Origin: an uncultured Candidatus Melainabacteria bacterium
GTDB lineage: Bacteria > Cyanobacteriota > Vampirovibrionia > Gastranaerophilales > Gastranaerophilaceae
Direction of reading: 5' to 3'
DNA: 64,000 nucleotides
Assembly (NCBI GenBank): GCA_932182025.1
Contig: CAKNXK010000010.1
Span: 186,001-250,000, forward strand
Below are positions 43,502-51,582 of this stretch, piece after piece. The position numbers were made by a program, and so were the translations under genes. The notes under the pieces are model-generated. The model was not told the origin of the DNA. It saw only the letters and a list, made by a program, of their open reading frames with translations, and did not search any database. The number at the start of each line of letters is the position of its first letter. The first letter of the stretch is position 1.

Positions 43502-46500
43502 ATGGGTTTTCAAAGACAAAAAACACAGGCGGTGTCGCAGACAGAGCCGCGAATAAATGCGTTAAAATATGAACAATCTACATTCGGCGCAACAAAGTCT
43601 GTTGTCTATGGAACAAACAGAATTTGCGGAAACATTATTGAAAGCGTTGATTTTGTTTCTACTGCTCACACAACAAGCGGCGGACGTATGGGGAAAGGTG
43701 GACGTGGCGGCGGTCAATCTGAAACAACTTACACATATACTGCAAGGGTTTTAATAGGACTTTGTTTCGGTGAAATTCAAGGAATAAAAAAAATCCTTGT
43801 GGGTGATGAAGTCCTTTCGCTTGCTGATGTTGGTTTCAATCTTTTTCGTGGAACAAATGAACAGGGAGCATGGGGGGAAATGCAAACCTTACACCCTGAA
43901 CGCGCTTTGAATTATAGAAACCTTGCTTATGTTGCAGGGAATATTGATTTGACATCTTCGGCAGGAGTTCCGCAATTTAATTTTGAAGTCAATGGAAAGT
44001 TCACAGCGAACAAAGACGATGTTGACCCTGTCATTACTGAAGGTTTTAATTTTTCCACAAGTTCGGGAACATTAACAACGGTAACAGGTGAACTTGACTA
44101 TGCTCAATATTACAAATCGGACAAAAGCTGTCAACTTGTCTATTACACCGCAAACGGCGAAGAAAAGACGGTTGAAAACTTCACAAGATATTCAAAGAAC
44201 GGCAGCAAATATTCATTCAATTTAAACGGTTACGGAGCAATATCAGCTCACATATATTTGACATACAATTCAACAATCAGACTCGACGCAAACCCTAAAG
44301 ACATTATTTTTGATATTCTCACTAATTCTGTTTACGGAGCTGGTTTTCCTGAAGAAGCAATTGAAGACTTGCAAAATTTTTCTGATTTTTGCATTGCTTC
44401 AAATGTCTTTCTTTCTCCCGTTTATGATTCACAAAATGAATGTCAGGAAATTTTGTCAAATATCGCAGAAATTGCGAATTCAACTTTTGTGTGGTCGCAA
44501 GGAAAATTGAAAGTCGTTCCACTGGGCGATGCTGAATTGTCTGCAAATGGCAAGACGTGGAAGCCTGACCTTACTCCGATTTATGATTTGACGGAAGATG
44601 ATTTCATTGCAGACGATGAACCCGTAGTCTGCACAAGAACGCAACAGGCGGACGTTTACAATTCAGTAAAACTCGAATATTTGAACCGGGCGAATGACTA
44701 TAATCTTGAAGTTGTTGAAGCTCAAGACCTTGCAGACATAGAACTTCACGGACTGCGTCCAGCAGACACACTGAAGGCTCACGAAATTTGCACAGACGAA
44801 GTTGCACAACGCACAGTCCAGCTTGCACTTGAAAGAATGCTTGCTGCTCGTAACAAATACAAGTTCAAATTGCCGTTGAAGTTTATTCTTCTTGAACCCG
44901 CAGACATTGTGACAATCACATATAAGAAACTGGGGCTTGAAAGAGAACTTGTCAGAATTAAATCAATCAGCGAAGACGACGGGCAGCTTCAGCTTGAAGT
45001 TGAAGAACTTGTTGTCGGAGCGGCAACTCCTGCAAAAATCGCACATCAAAGGGCAGAAGGAACAAAAATTGACTATTCTCAAGGGGTCGGAAATATCAAC
45101 CCCGCTGTTGTATTTGAACCGCCTTTTGAACTTACTCAAGAAACACTTGAAGTATGGGTCGGAATTTCTTCTCCCGAAAATCTTTTCGGCGGTGCTGAAG
45201 TGTGGGTTTCAGACGACGGCGAAACATACAGAAAAGAAGGCGAATTGACACAGCCTGTCAGACAGGGAGTTTTGACAGAAACGCTTCCGCTTTCAAACGA
45301 AGACATCGACAAAATTCACGACCTTTGTGTTGATGTTTCAATGAGCAAAGCAGAGCTTCTTTCGGGTTCAAAGCAAGATTCCGAAAGATTGAACACTCTT
45401 TGCTATGTTGACGGAGAATTGCTTGCTTACGCTGACGCTGAACTTGTTGACGATTACAAATATGAACTTTCATATTTGAATCGTTCTGCATACGCAACAG
45501 AAGCAAAGGCACACAATGCGGGAACTCAATTTTGCAGAATTGACACTCCCGCATTTTTAAAAATTCCGTTCACAAAAGACGACATCGGAAAGAAAATTGC
45601 AGTCAAACTTCCGACATTCAACACCTTCAGAGCTGGTTTTCAATCGCTTGCAGAAGTTGAACCTTATTTCTATACAATCAAAGGAACTGCACTTCAACAA
45701 GCCCCTGAAGATGTTCAAGGACTTACAAGTTATTATTCGGACGGCTTCAATGTTATCAAATGGCAGCCAGTGGACGACACACGTCCGATTGTTTATGAAA
45801 TCAGGAAGGGCGACAGCTGGGCGAAAGGTCAAGTTCTTGGGAGAATTGCAGCGAACAGATACAATGCAGACGGCAACGGAATATATTTCATCAAAGCGTT
45901 TGCTCCCGATTACGGAGTGTATTCTGAACACGCAGCAGTCATTGAAATTTCAGGAGCAAGACTTGTCAAAAACGTGATTGCAATTCATGACGAAAAAGCT
46001 GAAGGCTGGAAGGGTGAAAAATCTGAATTTGTAACAGTGAACGAATTCGGAGAATTGACTTTGACAAGCACAACGCTTTTTTCTGAAATCGAACTGTTGT
46101 CAAAGGTTGGCTCTTTAGTTTTGGGCGGAACGCTTGCAACTTATGGAACTTACGAAGCAAAAAACGTGATTGACATCGGAGCTGCTGCAAGCTGTTATAT
46201 TTCTTGTGATTATTCCTTTGTCGGCGAAGATCCGTTCAGTTTGTTTTCACAGATTGAACTCTTTTCGCTTGTTCAAAGTTTGTCAGGAAGCAACGGAGCT
46301 GAAATTGTCAATTCAAAAATTCAGATTGCTATTGCTGGGGACGACGACGAATTCGGAGAATGGCAAGACTTTATTGCTGGAGAATATTTCGGGAAGAAAT
46401 TCAAATTCAGAGCAGTTCTTGCGTCGAATTCAACTTCTATTGTTGCAAAATTACACGATTTCAAAATAGGTGTTGACGTTCCTGACATTGTTGAAACCGG

Positions 46501-46711
46501 GAACGGAATTCTTATCCCGGCAGAAGGAACAACAATTCAGTTTGCAAAGCATTTTCACGCAACCCCGAATGTTCAAGTCACTATCTTGAACAAAGAACAA
46601 GGGGACGACGAAATCATAAGCAATCCGACAACCGATTCTTTTGACATTGTAATTACAAACAATGAACAACCAGTTCAAAAAACAATCAATTATGTAGTTC
46701 AAGGATATTAA
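43502..46711 (+). CDS. central tail hub/host specificity protein (J-like)
   Basis: 1069 residues. The large hub from which tail fibres extend. N-terminal GATKSVVYGTNRICGNIIES and a Gly-rich loop (MGKGGRGGGQ) followed by LIGLCFGEIQGIKKILVGDE match the J/GTA-hub families; the segment ILTNSVYGAGFPEEAIEDL is typical. C-terminal parts are beta domains, including fibronectin-like regions near 730-820. It ends just before a terminator. Confidence 0.9.
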   Translation: MGFQRQKTQAVSQTEPRINALKYEQSTFGATKSVVYGTNRICGNIIESVDFVSTAHTTSGGRMGKGGRGGGQSETTYTYTARVLIGLCFGEIQGIKKILVGDEVLSLADVGFNLFRGTNEQGAWGEMQTLHPERALNYRNLAYVAGNIDLTSSAGVPQFNFEVNGKFTANKDDVDPVITEGFNFSTSSGTLTTVTGELDYAQYYKSDKSCQLVYYTANGEEKTVENFTRYSKNGSKYSFNLNGYGAISAHIYLTYNSTIRLDANPKDIIFDILTNSVYGAGFPEEAIEDLQNFSDFCIASNVFLSPVYDSQNECQEILSNIAEIANSTFVWSQGKLKVVPLGDAELSANGKTWKPDLTPIYDLTEDDFIADDEPVVCTRTQQADVYNSVKLEYLNRANDYNLEVVEAQDLADIELHGLRPADTLKAHEICTDEVAQRTVQLALERMLAARNKYKFKLPLKFILLEPADIVTITYKKLGLERELVRIKSISEDDGQLQLEVEELVVGAATPAKIAHQRAEGTKIDYSQGVGNINPAVVFEPPFELTQETLEVWVGISSPENLFGGAEVWVSDDGETYRKEGELTQPVRQGVLTETLPLSNEDIDKIHDLCVDVSMSKAELLSGSKQDSERLNTLCYVDGELLAYADAELVDDYKYELSYLNRSAYATEAKAHNAGTQFCRIDTPAFLKIPFTKDDIGKKIAVKLPTFNTFRAGFQSLAEVEPYFYTIKGTALQQAPEDVQGLTSYYSDGFNVIKWQPVDDTRPIVYEIRKGDSWAKGQVLGRIAANRYNADGNGIYFIKAFAPDYGVYSEHAAVIEISGARLVKNVIAIHDEKAEGWKGEKSEFVTVNEFGELTLTSTTLFSEIELLSKVGSLVLGGTLATYGTYEAKNVIDIGAAASCYISCDYSFVGEDPFSLFSQIELFSLVQSLSGSNGAEIVNSKIQIAIAGDDDEFGEWQDFIAGEYFGKKFKFRAVLASNSTSIVAKLHDFKIGVDVPDIVETGNGILIPAEGTTIQFAKHFHATPNVQVTILNKEQGDDEIISNPTTDSFDIVITNNEQPVQKTINYVVQGY

Positions 46712-46733
46712 ACAATAAAAAAATATAGAAAAA

Positions 46734-46758
46734 CCCCGTCAAATCAGGCGGGGCTTTT
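46734..46758 (+). terminator. terminator after the hub gene
   Basis: CCCCGTC (46734-46740), loop AAATCA, GGCGGGG (46747-46753), then CTTTT. Seven pairs with one G-T. Confidence 0.8.
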
Positions 46759-46783
46759 CTGTTGCACAAAGGAAGGAGAAAAA

Positions 46784-47296
46784 ATGCAATCTTCAGTCGA
46801 AATCAAAGACGGAACAGGGCTTGAAGTATTAACTCAATTGAATGCAGCGTTTCAAACGCTTGCAAGCTGCAACACAGGAGCTTCTGAACCGACGGAAACA
46901 TATCCTGCTATGCACTGGCTTGATACTTCAGGAGCAAACGCAGTCTTGAAACAGAGAAACGCTGACAACACAGCATGGATTGAACGCGGAACTTTTATTG
47001 ACAACAAGTTTCACAGTGCTGACAGAACTCAAATCATTGTCAGAGAATTAACACTTTCAACGGATTGGGAAGGCGACAGCGTTCCATTCACACAAGAAAT
47101 TGAAGTTGAAGAATTGTCTGAAACTGACGCTCCGACAATCACAATTGTTCCAGCCGGGACACATAGTGAACAAATGGCACAAGTTGCAGAATTTTCAAAA
47201 GTTTATCGCGGAGTTACGACGGACGGAAAAATCACATTTTATGCAAAAGAAGCAACTGTTCTTCCTGTTGCTCTACAAATGCAGCTTATTAAGTAG
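46784..47296 (+). CDS. tail fibre-type protein
   Basis: 170 residues after AAGGAAGGAGAAAAA. The first 80 residues (GLEVLTQLNAAFQTLASCNT, YPAMHWLDTSGANAVLKQRN) are a common phage fibre-attachment segment; the rest is a beta domain. It lies between the hub and the variable receptor-binding protein and probably links them. Confidence 0.75.
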   Translation: MQSSVEIKDGTGLEVLTQLNAAFQTLASCNTGASEPTETYPAMHWLDTSGANAVLKQRNADNTAWIERGTFIDNKFHSADRTQIIVRELTLSTDWEGDSVPFTQEIEVEELSETDAPTITIVPAGTHSEQMAQVAEFSKVYRGVTTDGKITFYAKEATVLPVALQMQLIK

Positions 47297-47313
47297 GAAA
47301 AGGAGAAAAGAAA

Positions 47314-48867
47314 ATGGCAGAAGTGAATCTCATCGGCGGCGGGTCAACAGGCGGCACTGTCACAACAGGCGGAGCAGGACTTCCCCCGTCAAATTGTAGA
47401 AATTTAGAAATGAAAAAAGAAGGAACTCAAGTTTCTTTGAAATGGACAGACCCTCAAGACACGGTTATTGACGGACAATATTTGTGTTCTTGGGGCGGAA
47501 CAATGATTGTCAGAAAAGCGGGTTCTTATCCTGCAAGCTCGACTGACGGAACTCTTATCAAAGACAGCAAAGTTCGGGACGCTCATTTTGCTGAAGCACT
47601 CGTTGACGAACTTCCTGACACTGAAAATGAATACTTTTACAGAGCTTTTCCTTATTCAGTCAATGGAGTTGTCAATCTCGACACGCACAATGCTTTCGGG
47701 GCTGTTATTTATGGCTTTTATATTGATACACTCGACCCGAACCCCGCAACACGTGTTCATTATATTGAAGACAACGAATATTTCAAGCCCGCAAAAATGA
47801 ATTTCTCAACCGGGCTTTTTGATTATGGCGACTGGGCTGACGCGTGGTTTATAAGAAACTTGCGTCCTTGTATGCTGAAAAATGACGGCACTGTTGACTA
47901 TGAACTGTACGAATACAACTACGCTTTGAAAAAAGACGGAGAACCTTCAGACATCGCAAATGCTTCTTATAACGGCAATGCAATGATTGGAATTCCGCAA
48001 GTATGGCTGAAATATGTCAAAGTCGGAACTCGTTTCTATGTTTATATAGCAAACAAGCAAGTTGATTCAGCTTTCAAAGCGTATGCTCACATAAACAACA
48101 ACGGCGATTTGCTCGACGAAATATTCTTGCCGATATATGAAGGAAGTTTGATTTCAGGCAAGCTCCGCTCATTGTCAGGGCAAAGACCTGAAAGCAGCAC
48201 AACAAGCGAAGCAGAAAGAAACGCAGCTGTTGCAAACGGCGAAGGCTGGTTCACAGGAGTTCTTGCAGACTGGCTTCTTATTCAAATGCTGACAGTTTTA
48301 ATCGGCAGAACAACTGATTCTCAAGGAACATTCGGCAACGGGCATTATTCAGGCGGAACTCAAGCGTCACACTTGCATACAACAGGTGCTTTGAATACAA
48401 AAGGGCTGTTTTGGGGTTCTTCAGGTAATGAAGGAATAAAAATGTTCGGGCAAGAAAACGCAACGGGCGACCGCTGGGAAAGAATTGCGGGCTGGATAAA
48501 TGTTTCAGGAACTCAAAAAATAAAATTAACATACGGCACAGAAGACGGTTCAACAGCGACAGGATACAACGAAACGGGTTCAGGATATATTGCAATCGGA
48601 GCAGCCCCTTCAGGAACGTCAGGCGGTTATATAAGCAAGGCAGCCTTAACTCAATGGGGAATTTTTCCTTGCGAAGCGAGCGGAAGTTCTTCAACTTTCT
48701 ATTGTGACGGTTTGTGGTTCAACAATGGACAGACGGATTATGCCCTTGTCGGTGGCGATTGCTCCGATGGCTCGCTTGTTGGTGCTTTTGCGTCGAACCT
48801 GAACGATGTTCCCTCGCAGGTGGACTGGCCCCTCGGGGCGTCCCTTTCTTGTAAACCCCTTCTATAA
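47314..48867 (+). CDS. DGR target: variable tail receptor-binding protein with C-type-lectin-like end
   Basis: 517 residues. A Gly-rich start, a fibronectin-like domain (about 30-130), a middle domain, and a C-terminal lectin-like fold of DGR targets (MFGQENATGDRWERIAGW near 372, then ALVGG). The VR covers residues 476-513; positions 482, 484, 485, 498, 504, 506, 507, 511 and 513 differ from the template-encoded residues, which are mostly Asn. It should display variable ligand contacts at the tail tip and so change the host receptor. The stop follows the VR by four codons. Confidence 0.93.
   Translation: MAEVNLIGGGSTGGTVTTGGAGLPPSNCRNLEMKKEGTQVSLKWTDPQDTVIDGQYLCSWGGTMIVRKAGSYPASSTDGTLIKDSKVRDAHFAEALVDELPDTENEYFYRAFPYSVNGVVNLDTHNAFGAVIYGFYIDTLDPNPATRVHYIEDNEYFKPAKMNFSTGLFDYGDWADAWFIRNLRPCMLKNDGTVDYELYEYNYALKKDGEPSDIANASYNGNAMIGIPQVWLKYVKVGTRFYVYIANKQVDSAFKAYAHINNNGDLLDEIFLPIYEGSLISGKLRSLSGQRPESSTTSEAERNAAVANGEGWFTGVLADWLLIQMLTVLIGRTTDSQGTFGNGHYSGGTQASHLHTTGALNTKGLFWGSSGNEGIKMFGQENATGDRWERIAGWINVSGTQKIKLTYGTEDGSTATGYNETGSGYIAIGAAPSGTSGGYISKAALTQWGIFPCEASGSSSTFYCDGLWFNNGQTDYALVGGDCSDGSLVGAFASNLNDVPSQVDWPLGASLSCKPLL
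48741..48852 (+). repeat. variable repeat (VR) of the diversity-generating retroelement
   Basis: 112 bp at the 3' end of the target gene, aligned without gaps to the TR at 49177-49288. Eleven differences, all where the TR has A (changes to G five times, C five times, T once). None of the 92 non-A template positions differs. This is the defining pattern of adenine-specific mutagenic retrohoming. Confidence 0.97.
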
Positions 48868-48892
48868 GGGGGTTTGGGGGATTTCTCCCCCA
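48853..48892 (+). promoter_or_regulatory. hairpins directly after the VR (target recognition/cruciform)
   Basis: AAACCCCTT-CTAT-AAGGGGGTTT (48853-48875, one bulged G) overlaps TGGGGGA-TTTC-TCCCCCA (48875-48892, seven perfect pairs, four-base loop). The BPP-1 DGR needs a similar short hairpin right after its VR for homing. No T-run follows, so a plain terminator is less likely. Confidence 0.7.
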
Positions 48893-49021
48893 TATCATTA
48901 AAGCCGAAGGCTTTTCGACGCAAATTTTTTTCGGGTTGAAAGAAGCAGCTGAAAAGGTTGTTTCTTTCTTCCTTGAATTTGTTTGTATTATAATAAAATT
49001 AAAAATAGGGACATAAAAAGT

Positions 49022-49133
49022 TGCCCTTGTCGGTGGCTCTTGTATCAACGGGTTGTTGAATGGCTCTTTCTGCTCGAACTTGAACGAATTGCCGTCGAAC
49101 TCGACATGGGACATCGGGGCGTCCACTTCTTAT
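49022..49133 (+). repeat. second, diverged TR-like cassette
   Basis: 112 bp that align codon for codon with the TR and encode a lectin end (ALVGGSCINGLLNGSF, then WDIGAS). Unlike the VR it differs from the TR at both A and non-A positions. A TATAAT lies 33 bp before it (48989-48994), exactly as before the TR (49144-49149), and the two cassettes are 155 bp apart. A stop lies just upstream in its frame, so it is not translated as a protein end. It is either a second template or a relic. Confidence 0.8.
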
Positions 49134-49176
49134 TTTTGATTTTTATAATAGAATATAGAAAAGGGGTTCAAGAAGT

Positions 49177-49288
49177 TGCCCTTGTCGGTGGCAATTGCAA
49201 CAATGGCTCGCTTGTTGGTGCTTTTGCGTCGAACCTGAACAATGTTCCCTCGCAGGTGAACTGGAACATCGGGGCGTCCATTTCTTAT
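49177..49288 (+). ncRNA. template repeat (TR) of the diversity-generating retroelement
   Basis: 112 bp with 20 adenines, mostly in AAC/AAT codons, that serves as RNA template for A-to-N mutagenic cDNA. A TATAAT at 49144-49149 may start the TR RNA. The 158 bp between TR and the reverse transcriptase start would form the spacer RNA needed for priming in known DGRs; no gene is in it. Confidence 0.93.
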
Positions 49289-49446
49289 TAACAAAAATCA
49301 ATAATGCTTCTTGTGTTCCTTGCCCGCATGGCAAAAATTTGTCGCAGAAGGTATGGATTAGTAACATAAGTAGAAACGGAGAATATATATTCAAAGAATT
49401 TGCGGTTGAAAGTCCATAAGACAGATAAGAAAGGAAAAATCAAATT

Positions 49447-50721
49447 GTGGTGAAATCTTATAATCATTTATTTGAAAAAGTAATAAGTGATTATAATTTG
49501 AGCCTTGCAATTGATAATGCAACCGCAGAAAAAGACGAAAAAAGCGGAGCAAAAGACCGTGCTGAACATATTCAAAAGAATAAAGTTCAATATATAAAGA
49601 AAATAAAGCAAATGCTTTTGAATCAAGAGTTCAAAGCTAAAAAGCACAGAGCAGATATTTTCTACGACCATACTTCACATAAATACAGGCTCATTTTGAA
49701 ACCTGACCTTGAAGACGAACAGATTATTCACTGGGCTGTTATTCAAGTTTTACAACCGATTTTTATGCGTGGAATGTATGAGTATTCTTGCGGCTCTATT
49801 CCGGGACGTGGTCCGCATTATGGGAAGAAGGCAATTGAAAAATTTATTCATAGACACCCTGCTGATTGCAAGTATGTTTTAGAATTCGACATCAAAAAAT
49901 TTTATCCCTCTATTGATACAGATATTTTGAAGCAAAAACTTCGTCGCATTATTCACGACGAAAAAATGATGTTTTTGCTTGAACAAATTATTGATTCAAA
50001 TATTGCAGTTTTTGAAGACGGACACGAAGAACGCGTCGGAGTTCCTATCGGTTATTATACTTCGCAATGGTTCGGGAATTTTTATTTGCAAGACTTGGAT
50101 CATTATATCAAGCAAGATTTGAAAGCTGCGGGGCTGTTTCGCTATGTTGATAATGTCGAAATATTCGGAAGAAATAAAAAAGAATTACACAAATCATTCA
50201 ATTTGATTAAGTTTGAACTTTCAAAATTGAAACTCAAAGTCAAAGAGAATTATCAACTTTATAGATTTGATTATATTGATAAAAAAGACGGGAAAAGAAA
50301 AGGACGTTTTGTTGATTTTATGGGGTTTCGTTTTTATCGGGACAAAACAACAATCCGTCGGGCGACAATGCTCAAAGCAACCAGAAAAGCACGCAAAATG
50401 AGCAAAAAGCCGAAAATAACCGCGTTTGACAGCTGTCAACTTATGAGCAGGCTCGGAGTATTTAAACACACAAACACTCGCGGAGTATTTGAAAAATACA
50501 TCAAACCGTATGTCAATATAAAAAATTGCAGGCAGGCAATAAGAACAAGACAGTTAAAAATAAATAAAAATAAGGAGAAAAAGCAATGTTCAACTTCAGA
50601 AAATCAGAAAGTTTTGAAAAACCCGTCAAACTCGACGAAACAAGTTCCGAAAACGGAGTTTATATCAGAATCAACGTGTCAGCTGACACTGTTTCCGATA
50701 ATGACGGAAACGAAAAAATAA
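49447..50721 (+). CDS. DGR reverse transcriptase
   Basis: 424 residues from a GTG start (GTG-GTG) after AAAGGAAAAATC. It copies the TR RNA with errors at adenine. Motifs: GSIPGRGPHYGKKAIEKF near 116-133, motif A EFDIKKFYPSID (Asp148), GVPIGYYTSQWFGNFYL near 198-214 with the SQ typical of DGR enzymes, motif C YVDN (233-236) instead of YxDD, and FMGFRFYRDKTTIRR with a basic thumb. Normal end is expected near residue 380; about 45 more residues overlap the next gene in another frame. Confidence 0.93.
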   Translation: MVKSYNHLFEKVISDYNLSLAIDNATAEKDEKSGAKDRAEHIQKNKVQYIKKIKQMLLNQEFKAKKHRADIFYDHTSHKYRLILKPDLEDEQIIHWAVIQVLQPIFMRGMYEYSCGSIPGRGPHYGKKAIEKFIHRHPADCKYVLEFDIKKFYPSIDTDILKQKLRRIIHDEKMMFLLEQIIDSNIAVFEDGHEERVGVPIGYYTSQWFGNFYLQDLDHYIKQDLKAAGLFRYVDNVEIFGRNKKELHKSFNLIKFELSKLKLKVKENYQLYRFDYIDKKDGKRKGRFVDFMGFRFYRDKTTIRRATMLKATRKARKMSKKPKITAFDSCQLMSRLGVFKHTNTRGVFEKYIKPYVNIKNCRQAIRTRQLKINKNKEKKQCSTSENQKVLKNPSNSTKQVPKTEFISESTCQLTLFPIMTETKK

Positions 50722-51089
50722 AATATTCATATCTTGAAGCATATTGCAGCAAAGAAGAATTTGAACAATTCAAGCTCGCTTGCAGGGTACAGAATAAAGA
50801 TGTCACAGCAGAACAGATTGAATATGATTACAAGCTCGACACCCCCGTTGAATACGAAGAAACAGGCTTCACTTATAAGCCGAAATGGGCTGAAGAAATT
50901 TACATCGGTTTAATTGAAAAAGGAACAAAATTTCCTTCAATATTCCCCATGTTGATTTATGATTCAACAAAGAAAAAAGAACGAGCTGTCGAAATGACGC
51001 TTCAAGACCTTACTGCATTGACAATGTTTCTTGCTGCAAAACAGCAACAGTATTTCAAAGAGAAAAAAGAAGCAGAAATCGAAGAATAA
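50586..51089 (+). CDS. hypothetical phage protein, possible fibre-assembly accessory
   Basis: 167 residues after AAGGAGAAAAAGC. Acidic; beta-rich first half with YIRINVSADTVSDNDGNE and a helical end (DLTALTMFLAAKQQQYFKEK). Short proteins of this type follow fibre genes in many phages. It is not an Avd protein: Avd is a basic four-helix bundle. It overlaps the 3' extension of the reverse transcriptase. Confidence 0.5.
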   Translation: MFNFRKSESFEKPVKLDETSSENGVYIRINVSADTVSDNDGNEKIKYSYLEAYCSKEEFEQFKLACRVQNKDVTAEQIEYDYKLDTPVEYEETGFTYKPKWAEEIYIGLIEKGTKFPSIFPMLIYDSTKKKERAVEMTLQDLTALTMFLAAKQQQYFKEKKEAEIEE

Positions 51090-51111
51090 AGTTCATGGCT
51101 GGGCGGTTGGG

Positions 51112-51183
51112 TAGATAATAACGAACGCAATTGCTGCGGGGCTGGGTGTGCGGACCTGGTCCCGCATTCTCGTTGTTACGTTC
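51112..51183 (+). ncRNA. GC-rich structured intergenic element
   Basis: Between two genes with about 38% GC this 70-nt stretch is near 60% GC. TAAC-G-AACG (from 51116) pairs with CGTTGTTA (about 51168-51175); inside, TGCGGG pairs with CCCGCA around a 20-nt loop. No ribosome site or start gives a sensible protein, although the frame of the previous gene stays open after its stop. It may be a small RNA or an mRNA element. Confidence 0.35.
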
Positions 51184-51202
51184 GGGCAGGGCATAAGCTC
51201 AA

Positions 51203-51228
51203 AGGGCTGTCTTTTGGCAGCTCTTTTT
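51203..51228 (+). terminator. terminator before the lysis genes
   Basis: AGGGCTGTC (51203-51211), loop TTTT, GGCAGCTCT (51216-51224), then TTTT; nine pairs including two G-T. Confidence 0.7.
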
Positions 51229-51246
51229 GCGTGCAAAGGAGAAAAA

Positions 51247-51582
51247 ATGAAAAAACTTTTCAAAAAAACAAAAGATATAATTATCAAAATTGACGATTTC
51301 CGGGAAGAAAAACTTGAAAATTTTATTGCAGACGAAATTTTGTCAAAACTGGACGAAAACGACAGCATTGACAAACTGGAAAAGAAAGCAATTCTTGCAG
51401 GAATAACCGCCGCAAATGCTTATTTGACGACATACGGTGTCCCCGTCCTTCCTGAAGATATAAAAGAACAAATTGCAACCGCAGCTGTCAAATCGCTCGG
51501 AAAAGCAAACAAATTTCTTCAGAAGCAGCTGAAGAAAACCTCAAAATCATATAAAAAAAGACACAAAGGGGAAGAAGAATGA
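51247..51582 (+). CDS. hypothetical protein of the lysis region
   Basis: 111 residues after AAAGGAGAAAAA. Basic ends and a middle helical part with one mildly hydrophobic stretch (AILAGITAANAYLTTYGVPV) that may be a membrane or amphipathic helix; the placement before lysis genes fits an atypical holin or a tail-end protein. Uncertain. Confidence 0.5.
   Translation: MKKLFKKTKDIIIKIDDFREEKLENFIADEILSKLDENDSIDKLEKKAILAGITAANAYLTTYGVPVLPEDIKEQIATAAVKSLGKANKFLQKQLKKTSKSYKKRHKGEEE

Noticed and set aside
48719..49126. Minus-strand frame across VR and first template cassette
   Set aside because: Antisense shadow of the conserved repeats; no ribosome site.
49022..49133. Second cassette as an ordinary VR of a second target gene
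   Set aside because: A stop codon lies just before it in frame and its upstream flank matches the TR flank, not the VR flank.
51093..51374. Minus-strand frame across the GC-rich element and a lysis-region gene
   Set aside because: It overlaps a better supported plus-strand gene and looks like a shadow of that gene's reading frame.
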